A DNA stretch of 64,000 nt. It comes from Collinsella sp. AM34-10. GTDB taxonomy: Bacteria; Actinomycetota; Coriobacteriia; Coriobacteriales; Coriobacteriaceae. How positions within the stretch are numbered: the first letter of the stretch is position 1; each line of letters opens with the position of its first letter. The position numbers and the translations under genes were made by a program. The notes under the pieces are model-generated. The model was not told the DNA's origin. It saw nothing but the letters and a program-made list of their open reading frames with translations, and ran no database searches. Shown here in pieces: positions 51,092 through 61,288 of this stretch. The DNA lies in the NCBI RefSeq assembly GCF_003469185.1, contig NZ_QSIL01000006.1, positions 62,001-126,000 on the forward strand. The letters are read 5' to 3'.

Positions 51092-51796
51092 CTACGGGCG
51101 CGGCGGCACCAACACATCGTAGCGAACGGCCTTGCCCGCAAGTTGATAGCTCGGCTTAACGCCGGCAAGCAGCGGCCCCTTCACCGGCCGCTTGATAACG
51201 ACCTTGCGCGGGCGCGCCGCAAGCGCAGCTTCGACCAGCGTCTCCTCATCGGCGCACGGCTGCTCCAGATGGTGCAAGAGTTGGAACTTCTTTTTCACCG
51301 CCGCGCTCTTGGTGCGTTCGGGAAACATGGGATCCAGATATACCACGTCGGGGGCGGCAAGCTCGCCCCGCCCGATCAGCTCAGCCGTATGGCGAAGGCC
51401 GGCAATGCTGTCCTCGCCCGCATGTAAGCGCATGCGCGACACGGCAGCCGCAAGCGCCGGATCATCTGCCGCGCGATCCAGAGCATCCTTGAGCAGCGCC
51501 GCGATCACGCAATCCTGCTCATACAGATCGACGGTAAAGCCCGCGGCCGCCAACAGCAGCGAATCCTCGCCAAAGCCTGCCGTGGCATCAATCGCCCATG
51601 GGCACTCGATGCCTTTTGCGCGCGCAGCCTTTACCAACAGCTCTTGCTGCAGACGGCCCTGCTTGAGCCGCGGAAGCATGCGGTCAAAATCGGCACGCAG
51701 CTCCATCGTGCCGTCGGTGAGCGTGAGGCCCTCGGACTTCCCGATCAGCTCAAGCCCCGCGGCCCGAGCAACAGAAAAGGGATCGACGACGCCCAT
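51092..51796 (-). CDS. rsmJ: 16S rRNA (guanine-1516-N2)-methyltransferase
   Basis: 234 residues from ATG 51796 (AAGGAGTGCCC upstream; GTG 51802 overlaps the same site). SAM-binding motif I DATAGFGEDSLLLAAAGF, and the catalytic-type YLDPMFPERTKSA of the UPF0341/RsmJ family; KVVIKRPVKGP near the end. Modifies a guanine in the small ribosomal subunit. Confidence 0.9.
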   Translation of the reverse strand: MGVVDPFSVARAAGLELIGKSEGLTLTDGTMELRADFDRMLPRLKQGRLQQELLVKAARAKGIECPWAIDATAGFGEDSLLLAAAGFTVDLYEQDCVIAALLKDALDRAADDPALAAAVSRMRLHAGEDSIAGLRHTAELIGRGELAAPDVVYLDPMFPERTKSAAVKKKFQLLHHLEQPCADEETLVEAALAARPRKVVIKRPVKGPLLAGVKPSYQLAGKAVRYDVLVPPRP

Positions 51797-51859
51797 GGGC
51801 ACTCCTTAGCAAGCAAAACGAATACGCGAGTGCCGTTTATGCCAGCACCCAACCGTCCG

Positions 51860-52003
51860 CTATTGTCCCACATGCGACATGGCCCACAGCATCGCAATGC
51901 AAAGCACCGCCATCAATCCCGTGCACACGGCAGCGATCACAGAATCACCCATGTGCCTTCCCAACGACTGCGGCTCACGCACTTGCCCTGCTCCGTACAT
52001 CAT
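51860..52003 (-). CDS. Small single-pass membrane protein
   Basis: 47 residues from ATG 52003, preceded by AAGGAGGAGTC; too small for an assignment. Polar first 20 residues, then one membrane helix (SVIAAVCTGLMAVLCIAMLW). The strong ribosome site makes it a real gene candidate. Confidence 0.55.
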   Translation of the reverse strand: MMYGAGQVREPQSLGRHMGDSVIAAVCTGLMAVLCIAMLWAMSHVGQ

Positions 52004-52236
52004 GACTCCTCCTTGAGACCAGCTCCTTGTTACGGCCTCATCATCGCAGCGCCGCACATGGGCTGCCATCGATTTGGCTTACGTCCAGCTTTCCTTTTTG
52101 AAAGGTTGGGGTGGGCTGCGCGGGGTCAAAGCGCTTTCAGGCGCATGCATCGCCGCGTTGAACTACAATGTGCTTCACCATATGTGCAGCACATGGGGTA
52201 CGTCAGATTGACGTACTCGTATCGAAAGGACCAGCC

Positions 52237-52638
52237 ATGAGTTCCGCTCGCAAGACTCTCAAAATCCTTGCCCTCGTCTACTTTGTTTTGGGCATCGCCA
52301 GCCTCGTCATCGCCGGCGTCGGCATCGCGACCGGCAACCTCGATTCCACGTACGGGTCGAACGCCATGCTCGCCGCGGTCGTGCTGGTCGCCAAGGGCCT
52401 CATCGATCTCGCCGCGGGCGTTGCGGGCATCAAGGGCGCCAACAAGCCTTCGCAGGTGGATGGTGCGTTTAAGCTCGGCATCGTTGCCGCAATCGCCACG
52501 ATTGCGCAGGCCGCGCTCACGCTTCCCGCGCTCGGCGGCAGCTCCGTCAATATCGTCGCCTTTGTCATCGTGGTCTACGACCTGTTCTTTGTTCAGCAGG
52601 CACACGCCGTTAAGGCCGAGAACAAGGACCGCCTGTAA
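52237..52638 (+). CDS. Small four-helix membrane protein
   Basis: 133 residues from ATG 52237 (GAAAGGACCAGCC upstream). Four hydrophobic helices: ILALVYFVLGIASLVIAGVG, AMLAAVVLVAKGLIDLAAGV, FKLGIVAAIATIAQAAL, IVAFVIVVYDLFFVQQ. No cytoplasmic domains of note and no recognised family; function unknown. Followed by its own terminator. Confidence 0.75.
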   Translation: MSSARKTLKILALVYFVLGIASLVIAGVGIATGNLDSTYGSNAMLAAVVLVAKGLIDLAAGVAGIKGANKPSQVDGAFKLGIVAAIATIAQAALTLPALGGSSVNIVAFVIVVYDLFFVQQAHAVKAENKDRL

Positions 52639-52676
52639 GCGCTCGCTTCTCATAACCTCTGCAGCCAAGCAACTAA

Positions 52677-52712
52677 AAAGGGCCGATCGCGCATCTCCGC
52701 GGTCGGCCCTTT
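52677..52712 (+). terminator. Terminator after the four-helix protein
   Basis: AAAGGGCCGA-CGCG and CGCG-TCGGCCCTTT form a long stem with a short loop. Confidence 0.8.
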
Positions 52713-52730
52713 ACGTTTGCCCAGACAAAA

Positions 52731-52763
52731 CCTACCAAAACAAACCTGTCCCTTTTTGGCAGG
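52731..52763. repeat. CCTGCCAAAA palindrome, copy 2
   Basis: CCTACCAAAA and TTTTTGGCAGG with CCTGTCCC between; 27 of the 33 bases or more match 27527-27559. It ends 3 bp before the TAA stop of the minus-strand rlmA gene. Confidence 0.75.
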
Positions 52764-52766
52764 TTG

Positions 52767-53582
52767 TTAGCTGTGGCGGTACTCGGCGATGATGAAGTCG
52801 ATGTCGGTTTGAAGGGTATCCAGGTTTGCCAAGCGCTCTTTGTCGGCAGGGCGCGTGCGGTAGTAGTACGGCGTCATCTGGAACACCGCCTCGATGTCGG
52901 CCTGGGTCTGGAGCGTAATGTTCGCAGACACCCGCTGCGTTCCGATTAACTCAAGCTCGGTAGTCTGCGGCAGCTTCTCGTCGTTAAGGTACGGCGTATC
53001 GTAGAGCACTTCCTTAAGCCCAAACAGATGACGGGCACCCGGCACCACGGTGTAGAGCGAGCCCTCCGGCGCCAGCACGCGGGCAAACTCGCGCTCGTTA
53101 AAGGGAGCGAAGAGCTCGGTCACCATATCGAAGGCGCCATCGGCCACAGGGATGTCCTTCATGTTGGCTACGAAATAGGTCGCATCGTCGCGCTTGGCGG
53201 CCAGGCGCACCATCTCTTTGCCCAGGTCAAAGCCGTAAGCATCCACGCCCGGCACCGCACCCATGGCGCTGGTGTAATAGCCCTCGCCACAGCAAATATC
53301 GAGCAACGTCATGGGGCAGTTCGTAGACGCGGCACGTCCAGACACCCGCTCGCGCACCAGCTCGACCATCGCATCGCGCAACGGCGCATAGTAACCGCGG
53401 TTCAGAAAGTCGCGACGGCTGCGTGCCTGCGACTTGGGATCGCCCATGGAGTCGCCGCTCTTGGACGAGCGCAGGAGATAGTGATAGCCCTCGCGCGCAC
53501 GGTCAAACCGGTGCCCACCCGCGCATGCAGCACCGCGTTCGTCATCCACCAGCGGCTCATGGCAAACGGGACACAACAACAT
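52767..53582 (-). CDS. rlmA: 23S rRNA (guanine-745/748-N1)-methyltransferase
   Basis: 271 residues, ATG after AAGGAGTTGCC. N-terminal zinc site CPVCHEPL...CAGGHRFDRAREGY, then SAM motif I LLDICCGEGYYTS and TELFAPFNEREFARVL. RlmA(I)/(II) methylate the loop of helix 35 of 23S rRNA. Its homologue TlrB gives tylosin resistance, but the sequence alone does not distinguish the target base. Confidence 0.92.
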   Translation of the reverse strand: MLLCPVCHEPLVDDERGAACAGGHRFDRAREGYHYLLRSSKSGDSMGDPKSQARSRRDFLNRGYYAPLRDAMVELVRERVSGRAASTNCPMTLLDICCGEGYYTSAMGAVPGVDAYGFDLGKEMVRLAAKRDDATYFVANMKDIPVADGAFDMVTELFAPFNEREFARVLAPEGSLYTVVPGARHLFGLKEVLYDTPYLNDEKLPQTTELELIGTQRVSANITLQTQADIEAVFQMTPYYYRTRPADKERLANLDTLQTDIDFIIAEYRHS

Positions 53583-53639
53583 GGCAACTCCTTAGCGCGA
53601 ACAACACAACGCCCACCATTGTCGCACGCCTTCCCCGCC

Positions 53640-53695
53640 TAGTCATTGGGGACGTTCTTGAATGAGTAATCGTTTTAGAACGTCCCCAATGACTA
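53640..53695. repeat. Perfect 19-bp-arm palindrome upstream of the MATE gene
   Basis: TAGTCATTGGGGACGTTCT (53640-53658) and its exact complement (53677-53695) around an 18-nt loop. Contains GGGGACGTTCT, a core typical of REP-like elements. The right arm is repeated at 6902-6920. Confidence 0.8.
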
Positions 53696-53760
53696 GTCGA
53701 TTAGGAGTATCATCGTCTGCGCAAATAAGCACGATATAGCATGTTAGAGATTGAGAGCGT

Positions 53761-55143
53761 ATGGCTGATACCGCATCTAAGCACATCGATATGACCACCG
53801 GCTCGCTGTGGCGCAATATTCCCCTGTTCGCCTTCCCCGTGGCCGCCACGAGCATCTTGGAGCAGCTGTCGAACCTCATCGCCACGGTCATCATCGGCAA
53901 CTTCTCGGGCGACCAGGGAACCCTCGCCATGGCGGCGGTCGGCTCCAATGTTCCGCTTACCAGTCTTATGCTCAACCTGTTTATTGGCATGTCGCTTGGC
54001 TCCAACGTGGTCATCGCCAACGCTATCGGCCGCAACGATCAGAATATGGTCAACCGCGCCGTCCATACCTCGATTTTAATGGCGCTCGTGGGTTTTATCG
54101 TCATCGCGCTGGGCGAGATCTTTGCCGAGCCCATGCTCGCCGCCCTCAACGTTCCCGCCGAAACCATGCCGCTCGCTTCGCTCTACCTGCGCGTCTTTTT
54201 GCTGAGCATGCCCTCGATCTTGCTCTACAACTTTGAGGCTGCGATCTTCCGCTCCGTCGGCATCACCCGCATGCCGCTGCAGGCGCTTGCCGTGTCCACC
54301 GTCCTCAACATTGGCCTGGACCTCATCTTTGTCCCCGTACTCCACTGGGGTGTCGCGGGCGTCGCCATCGCCACCGCCATCGCCTACACCGTCAGCGCCG
54401 CTACGCTCTTTATCCGCCTGCTCAAGACCGACTCCGTCGTCCGCGTCACCCCGCGCGACTTAGGCTTAGACCCCGTCGCCCTCAAGCGCATCGTCAAGAT
54501 CGGCCTGCCCGCCGGCATCCAAAGCGCCGTCTTTGCCGTCGCCAACATCATCATCCAGTCTGCCATCAACAGCCTGGGCACCGAGGTCATGGCGGCATCG
54601 AGCGCCGCCATGAGCTTGGAGTACGTGTGCTACAACTTGCTCAACAGCTTTAGCCAGGCTTGCACCACCTTTGTGGGACAAAACCACGGCGCCCGCCAGA
54701 TCGACCGCTGCACCAAGACGCTCAAGGTTTGCCTGGTCGAAGGCGGTATCGTTGCACTCACCACAATTATCGTTATTGTCGGCCTGGGGCGCGAAATCTT
54801 GTCGCTCTTTAACAGCGATCCCAACATCGTCTCGATCGGCTATATCCGCGTGTGTTCGATCTTCCCGGCGTACGCCTTTAGCATGTTCTACGAAAACATG
54901 TCCGGCTACCTACGCGGCTTTGGTATCTCGCTCACGCCCGCCCTCATCACCATGATCTGCGTCTGCGGCATCCGCTTCTATTGGGTGTTCTGCGTGTTCC
55001 CGCACTTCCGCACCTTTGCGAACATCATGATGGTCTACCCCATCAGCCTGGGCACCACGGCGTTCTTTATGGTCGTGGCGGTACTACTCTGCCACCCGGC
55101 ACGCACCTATCGCGCCACCCAAGCCAAAGCGACAGCCCGCTAA
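53761..55143 (+). CDS. MATE-family multidrug exporter
   Basis: 460 residues, ATG 53761 with a weak upstream purine stretch. Twelve membrane helices in two halves, each starting with a MATE phrase (IPLFAFPVAATSILEQLSNL; KIGLPAGIQSAVFAVANIII). Exports small cationic compounds or drugs using sodium or protons. No regulator attached; LysR gene follows convergently. Confidence 0.92.
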   Translation: MADTASKHIDMTTGSLWRNIPLFAFPVAATSILEQLSNLIATVIIGNFSGDQGTLAMAAVGSNVPLTSLMLNLFIGMSLGSNVVIANAIGRNDQNMVNRAVHTSILMALVGFIVIALGEIFAEPMLAALNVPAETMPLASLYLRVFLLSMPSILLYNFEAAIFRSVGITRMPLQALAVSTVLNIGLDLIFVPVLHWGVAGVAIATAIAYTVSAATLFIRLLKTDSVVRVTPRDLGLDPVALKRIVKIGLPAGIQSAVFAVANIIIQSAINSLGTEVMAASSAAMSLEYVCYNLLNSFSQACTTFVGQNHGARQIDRCTKTLKVCLVEGGIVALTTIIVIVGLGREILSLFNSDPNIVSIGYIRVCSIFPAYAFSMFYENMSGYLRGFGISLTPALITMICVCGIRFYWVFCVFPHFRTFANIMMVYPISLGTTAFFMVVAVLLCHPARTYRATQAKATAR

Positions 55144-55170
55144 ACACCGCACTCAACGCCACGCTAGTCA

Positions 55171-56037
55171 TTAATTGACAATATGCGAGCTCATATAGTC
55201 GATAAAGCGCCTCGTGGCGATAGGCATGGTGTCCCAGCTGCGCCAGGCTGCCACTACGTCGCGCGAGGGTGCGTGCACGATGGGCCGCACACAAATATCG
55301 GCTCGCATGCCCTCCACAGTACGACGGTAGAGCATGCTCACGCCTAGGCCCTCCTCCACCATCGCCATGATGGTGTAGTCGTCAGTCACCTCACTCGTCA
55401 CGTGCGGTGACAGCCCATGCATTGCGAATGCATCGAGCACCAGGCTCTGTTCGCCCTCATCCAGCAGTACAAACGGCTCGGACGCCAGGTCGGCGAGCGT
55501 CACCCTTTCCTTTGCCGTCAGCGGATGCGCGGCCGGCAACAGCGCCACCAACTCATCGTGATAGACCACGCGCTTCTGAAGCCCCGTGGTAAATCCGCGT
55601 GCCGTAAAGCAAAAGTCAACCACGCCATCGTGCACCCACTGGGCGTTGCGCGTGTAATCACCCTGCTTGAGGGTAAAGCGTACGCCCGGGTGCAGCGCAC
55701 CAAAGTCGCGGATCACACGCGGCAGCACGGTACGACTCACGTTGGTGAACGTCGCAATACGAATATCAGTCGAAGAGAGCCCCAGCAGCTCCTGGCGCTT
55801 GCCCTCAAGCTCGGCCTCGGCGGTCACAATCTGGCGCAGGAACGGCAGGTACTGTTTGCCGTCGCGCGTAAGCGACACACCCTGCTTGCCGCGCTCGATA
55901 AGCGTGGTACCCAGCTCGCGCTCGAGCGCCTTGACGGCCTGGCTCACCGCGCTTTGTGTGTAGCCCAGCTCGTCCGCTGCACGTTTCAGACTGCCGCAAT
56001 CGACCACCATACAAACAATCTGATACCGCGATGCCAT
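55171..56037 (-). CDS. LysR-family regulator 2 (divergent from EamA transporter 2)
   Basis: 288 residues, ATG after GGAGGCACG. Winged helix DCGSLKRAADELGYTQSAVSQAVKALE and effector domain from ~90, including DYTIMAMVEEGLGVSMLY, a phrase also present in LysR 1 at 10401. Regulates, by its position, the divergent EamA gene 159 bp away. Confidence 0.9.
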   Translation of the reverse strand: MASRYQIVCMVVDCGSLKRAADELGYTQSAVSQAVKALERELGTTLIERGKQGVSLTRDGKQYLPFLRQIVTAEAELEGKRQELLGLSSTDIRIATFTNVSRTVLPRVIRDFGALHPGVRFTLKQGDYTRNAQWVHDGVVDFCFTARGFTTGLQKRVVYHDELVALLPAAHPLTAKERVTLADLASEPFVLLDEGEQSLVLDAFAMHGLSPHVTSEVTDDYTIMAMVEEGLGVSMLYRRTVEGMRADICVRPIVHAPSRDVVAAWRSWDTMPIATRRFIDYMSSHIVN

Positions 56038-56195
56038 CGTGCCTCCACATCAATGCAGCCGTAAAACGTTTTGCCAGCGCTTTTCGCACCTACTTTAGCA
56101 TTTCTTAATCATACTGAAGATACATTCGCTTTACTACATCCACATCTGAGAGCAGAATCCTTTGTGCGAAACCGTTCTGTAACAAAAGGAGTCCC

Positions 56196-57098
56196 ATGGA
56201 TCGCAAAAAAGCAATCGCGCTCTCATTTTCCGTTCCCGTCGCATGGGGCTTTTCGTATCCCCTCATGAAGATCGGCATGGACAGCATGAACGCCACGAGC
56301 ATCGTTGCGCTGCGCTGCATCATCGCCTTTGCGGCCTGTCTGCTGCTCTTCCACAAGCACGCGTTGCGCATCAACCGCGACCTTATGGTTCGCGCCGCCA
56401 TCATCGGTGCCATCATGGCATCCGAGCTCACGTGCATGTGCCTGGGCTCCAGCCTCACCTCCGCCTCCACCGCCGGCTTTTTGCAGAGCCTGACAGTCGT
56501 AATCGTGCCGTTTGCCAACGCAGCCCTGCTGCGTCGCGCCCCCGAGCGCAAGGTGCTCGTCGGCACCGCCATCGTCACCTGCGGCATGCTGCTGCTCTCG
56601 GGCGCCGACTTTACCAGCCTGAATCCCGGCGCAATCATCATGCTGCTCTCGGCTTTTATCTATGCCAGCCACATTATCGTGGCCAAGCGCTTTGTCGAGG
56701 AAGTCGATCCGCTTGCTCTGGGCGTTTGGCAGCTGGGCTTCGGCGGCTTATTCTCGGGTATCGCCGCATTCACCTTTGGCGGTTTCACGCTTCCCGGCAC
56801 GCCTAGCGAGATTGTCGTTGTCGTCGCGCTCGCACTCATCTGCTCTGCCTATGGCTTTATCACCCAAACGCTCGTGCAGCCCCACGTGCCTGCCGAGACC
56901 ACCGGCTTCGCCTTCTCGCTCGAGCCGGTCTGCTCCGCCGTCTTCTCGTTCTTCCTGGTCGGCGAGGTTCTGAGCCCCATCGCCTTCTTTGGCGCCGCCC
57001 TCATCCTAACCGGCGTCATGGTGGCAACCGTCGAGCTTCCGCGCCTTCGCGCACATGGACACACCCGTATGGCAGGAGCGCCCGAGCACGTCTCGTAG
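56196..57098 (+). CDS. EamA/DMT-family transporter 2
   Basis: 300 residues, ATG after AAAGGAGTCCC. Ten hydrophobic helices; SVPVAWGFSYPLMKIGMDSM and SLEPVCSAVFSFFLVGE are family markers. Substrate unknown. The LysR/EamA arrangement repeats that at 10.4-12.3 kb, though the two transporters are only distantly alike. Confidence 0.9.
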   Translation: MDRKKAIALSFSVPVAWGFSYPLMKIGMDSMNATSIVALRCIIAFAACLLLFHKHALRINRDLMVRAAIIGAIMASELTCMCLGSSLTSASTAGFLQSLTVVIVPFANAALLRRAPERKVLVGTAIVTCGMLLLSGADFTSLNPGAIIMLLSAFIYASHIIVAKRFVEEVDPLALGVWQLGFGGLFSGIAAFTFGGFTLPGTPSEIVVVVALALICSAYGFITQTLVQPHVPAETTGFAFSLEPVCSAVFSFFLVGEVLSPIAFFGAALILTGVMVATVELPRLRAHGHTRMAGAPEHVS

Positions 57099-57186
57099 GC
57101 CCCGTTCTTCATACAGCCGTGTCATAAAGGCAACCGGTGCGCCTTTACAATAGATGCCAACAGAGCATCTACCATAAAGGAGCCCC

Positions 57187-57912
57187 ATGGACACCGCAAC
57201 CCGCGACCACAACATAGCAACTTGGTTGGGCGATGCGCCGCAGCCGGTACGTGACACTACGAACCAGCTGCTCGAGCGTATCGCCCTTTTGCGTGCCGAG
57301 CAGACCATCTACCCGGCACAAGACGACATCCTCAATGCCCTCGCCTACACGCCGGCCGACCAGGTCAAGGTTGTCATCTTGGGTCAAGATCCCTATCACG
57401 GACCCAACCAGGCAATGGGGCTGTCGTTTTCGGTCCCCACGACGCAAACCAAGTTGCCGCCGAGCCTGCGCAACATCTATAAGGAACTCAAAGCCGATCT
57501 GGGTTGCCCCATTCCCGCCACGGGAGACCTAACACCATGGGCACAACAGGGCGTCCTGCTCCTCAACACCACGCTCACCGTGCGCGAGCATGCCGCGAAC
57601 TCGCACGCCAAACTGGGCTGGAGCACGCTCACCGACTACGTTATCGAACGCTGCTGCCAGCTGCCCCAGCCGGTAGTCTTTTTGGCATGGGGTCGCTTTG
57701 CCCAGCAGATGGTCGAAGGCAAGCTCGTCGCAGTCGGCGCGGGCAAGGCAACCGACAAGTTCTGTCTGGCCTCCACGCACCCCTCGCCGCTTTCGGCCAA
57801 CCGTGCCACGGCAGAACTCCCCGCCTTTATGGGGTCGCGTCCCTTCTCGGCAGCCAATCGGCTACTCGAACAGCACAGCTCGACCCCCGTCAACTGGACT
57901 TGCCTCGGCTAA
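57187..57912 (+). CDS. ung: Uracil-DNA glycosylase
   Basis: 241 residues, ATG after AAAGGAGCCCC. Family I motifs: GQDPYHGPNQAMGLSFSVP with the catalytic Asp, LLLNTTLTVREHAANSH, and the HPSPLSANRA DNA-intercalation motif. Removes uracil from DNA for base excision repair. Single gene. Confidence 0.97.
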   Translation: MDTATRDHNIATWLGDAPQPVRDTTNQLLERIALLRAEQTIYPAQDDILNALAYTPADQVKVVILGQDPYHGPNQAMGLSFSVPTTQTKLPPSLRNIYKELKADLGCPIPATGDLTPWAQQGVLLLNTTLTVREHAANSHAKLGWSTLTDYVIERCCQLPQPVVFLAWGRFAQQMVEGKLVAVGAGKATDKFCLASTHPSPLSANRATAELPAFMGSRPFSAANRLLEQHSSTPVNWTCLG

Positions 57913-57928
57913 AAATCGATATATCAAA

Positions 57929-57960
57929 AACGCGCCCGACGGCTTTCCATCGGGCGCGTT
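57929..57960. terminator. Terminator between convergent ung and SDR genes
   Basis: AACGCGCCCGA and TCGGGCGCGTT, then TCC. Confidence 0.85.
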
Positions 57961-57962
57961 TC

Positions 57963-58643
57963 CTATTCGGGCCAAATAAATTGCGTGCGGCCGGCCTCGC
58001 CGCCATCGATCAACAGACTCTGTCCGGTCATAAACCGATTGGTCACGCCCACAAAGTAGATCCACTCGGCGATCTCTTGGGCGGTGGCCCAGCGCTTAAG
58101 CGGCGTGAGCTCCATAATCTGGTTCCACAGGTGTTCGTCTTCCATCACGCAACGGTTGAGCGGCGTGATAACGCCGCCCGGGTCCACACTGTTGGCGATG
58201 GCCTGCGGTGCCAGGCGGTTTGCAAGGTTCTTGGTGTAGGCGATAACGCCGCCCTTGCTGGCGGCATAGACGGGAAACTCCGAACCCGTATGGCCGCTCG
58301 CCGAGCCCACATTGACCACGGATTTGATAGCCGGCGCCGGCTTGGCGACAAGCCCCTCCCCCACAAAAGCGTAGCGCTCGGTCACGTTGATGGTGCCACA
58401 CAGGTTGGCGGCGATATCGTCGGCCGAATCCTGCGTACCGGCGACGTTCACGATCACTTGGGGTTCAAGGTCGCCCGGAAACGAGCCCGGCTTGCAGACA
58501 TCAACAATCAGATGGCGGTAGCGCTCGTGTTCGATCGCCGCCGGCAGCAGATCAAAGCCCACGACCTCGTGGCCCTCATCCAAAAAGCGCTGCACGCATG
58601 TGGCTCCGATACCGCCCGAAGCGCCCGTGATCAAAACCCGCAT
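57963..58643 (-). CDS. Short-chain dehydrogenase/reductase
   Basis: 226 residues, ATG after AAGGAGCAAGT. NAD(P)-binding TGASGGIG, NVAGT, and the catalytic YAASKGG with Ser upstream in VNVGSASGH. Closing LLIDGGEAG is typical of classical SDRs. Substrate unknown. Followed (upstream in transcription) by the queuosine-precursor transporter 9 bp away. Confidence 0.9.
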   Translation of the reverse strand: MRVLITGASGGIGATCVQRFLDEGHEVVGFDLLPAAIEHERYRHLIVDVCKPGSFPGDLEPQVIVNVAGTQDSADDIAANLCGTINVTERYAFVGEGLVAKPAPAIKSVVNVGSASGHTGSEFPVYAASKGGVIAYTKNLANRLAPQAIANSVDPGGVITPLNRCVMEDEHLWNQIMELTPLKRWATAQEIAEWIYFVGVTNRFMTGQSLLIDGGEAGRTQFIWPE

Positions 58644-58652
58644 ACTTGCTCC

Positions 58653-59375
58653 TTAGGCGGTTGCGTGGCGCTCGAGGTACTCGGAACCCACATTCTCGCG
58701 CTCCCAGCCGCGCACGACCTTGTAGCCCACGGGGCTTAGGAAGACCTCACACAGCAGCTCGGCAACAGCGCCGGTCAGCGAGCACATAAGGACCTGCACC
58801 CAGGTCCAGCCAAAGAACGTGTGGCTTACCACAATGGCAAAGACCAGGTTGTCGATAAACTGGCCAACACCCGTAGACACATAGGAGCGGAAGGCAAAGC
58901 TCGCAAAGTTATTCTTTTTGAGCATACGACCGAGCGACTGGTTGAGCGTGGAGTTAACCACGGCAGAAACGAGCATTGCCAGCGAAGAGCCCAGCACCAC
59001 GTACCAGGTGCCGCCGATGGTGGCGTTAAGGGCAGTGTTGACCTCGATCATGCCCGTGTCGTAGTAGGCGCCCCACATGCCGGGCGTGAGCGAGCATGCC
59101 CAAAAGCACAGACTCACGGCCAGATTGACCAGCAGCGCGAGGATAGAGATTTTGATGGATGCCTTGGCGCCAAAGCGCTTGCAGATCATGTCCTGGCACA
59201 AAAACGAAACCCAGCTCACCACAAAGCCACAGTCGAGCGCCAGATACGGCAGGCTGATGAGCTCTTTGTTGGCCAGCAGGTTCATCATGATGACGCTCAC
59301 GAAAAACAGCGAAACCGTTGCCGCGGGAATGCTCCGCAACAGGACCTTGTAGTCCTCCATGACCTTCTTGATCAT
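58653..59375 (-). CDS. Queuosine precursor transporter (YhhQ/COG1738)
   Basis: 240 residues, ATG after CAAAGGAGTACATA. Six membrane helices with ALDCGFVVSWVSFLCQDMICKRFGAKASIK and STGVGQFIDNLVFAIV, the YhhQ pattern. Imports 7-cyano- or 7-aminomethyl-7-deazaguanine, so the cell salvages queuosine. A hairpin (GAGCAG/CTGCTC) lies upstream, but I cannot make a preQ1 riboswitch core from it. Confidence 0.88.
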   Translation of the reverse strand: MIKKVMEDYKVLLRSIPAATVSLFFVSVIMMNLLANKELISLPYLALDCGFVVSWVSFLCQDMICKRFGAKASIKISILALLVNLAVSLCFWACSLTPGMWGAYYDTGMIEVNTALNATIGGTWYVVLGSSLAMLVSAVVNSTLNQSLGRMLKKNNFASFAFRSYVSTGVGQFIDNLVFAIVVSHTFFGWTWVQVLMCSLTGAVAELLCEVFLSPVGYKVVRGWERENVGSEYLERHATA

Positions 59376-59531
59376 TATGTACTCCTTTGGTTTTAGGTTT
59401 AACGAGCAGGATATCGGACCCGAACTGCTCGGACGCCCCGGTCTTGAGACGACGGTGGGTATGATAGCCGCTCACACGGCATCAGGCAAGCAAACGGCGC
59501 GGCAGCCCCGCAGGACCACCGCGCCGATGCG

Positions 59532-61145
<1,614 letters not shown>

Positions 61146-61288
61146 GCGGATCCTTTCTTGCATTGAGTGCATTACGTCGTTGTAACCGCACTATTGTAGC
61201 CGCGAAATCCCGCTCTAGGGCGCCTATCAGGACAAATTCATCAGTCAGAACGTGAACGGCTAGTTATCGAAAGTATTCTGCAGCAGAC

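Noticed and set aside
59376..59530. preQ1 riboswitch upstream of the queuosine transporter
   Set aside because: One hairpin (GAGCAG/CTGCTC) exists, but the C-rich loop and A-rich pseudoknot tail of preQ1 classes I or II are not evident.
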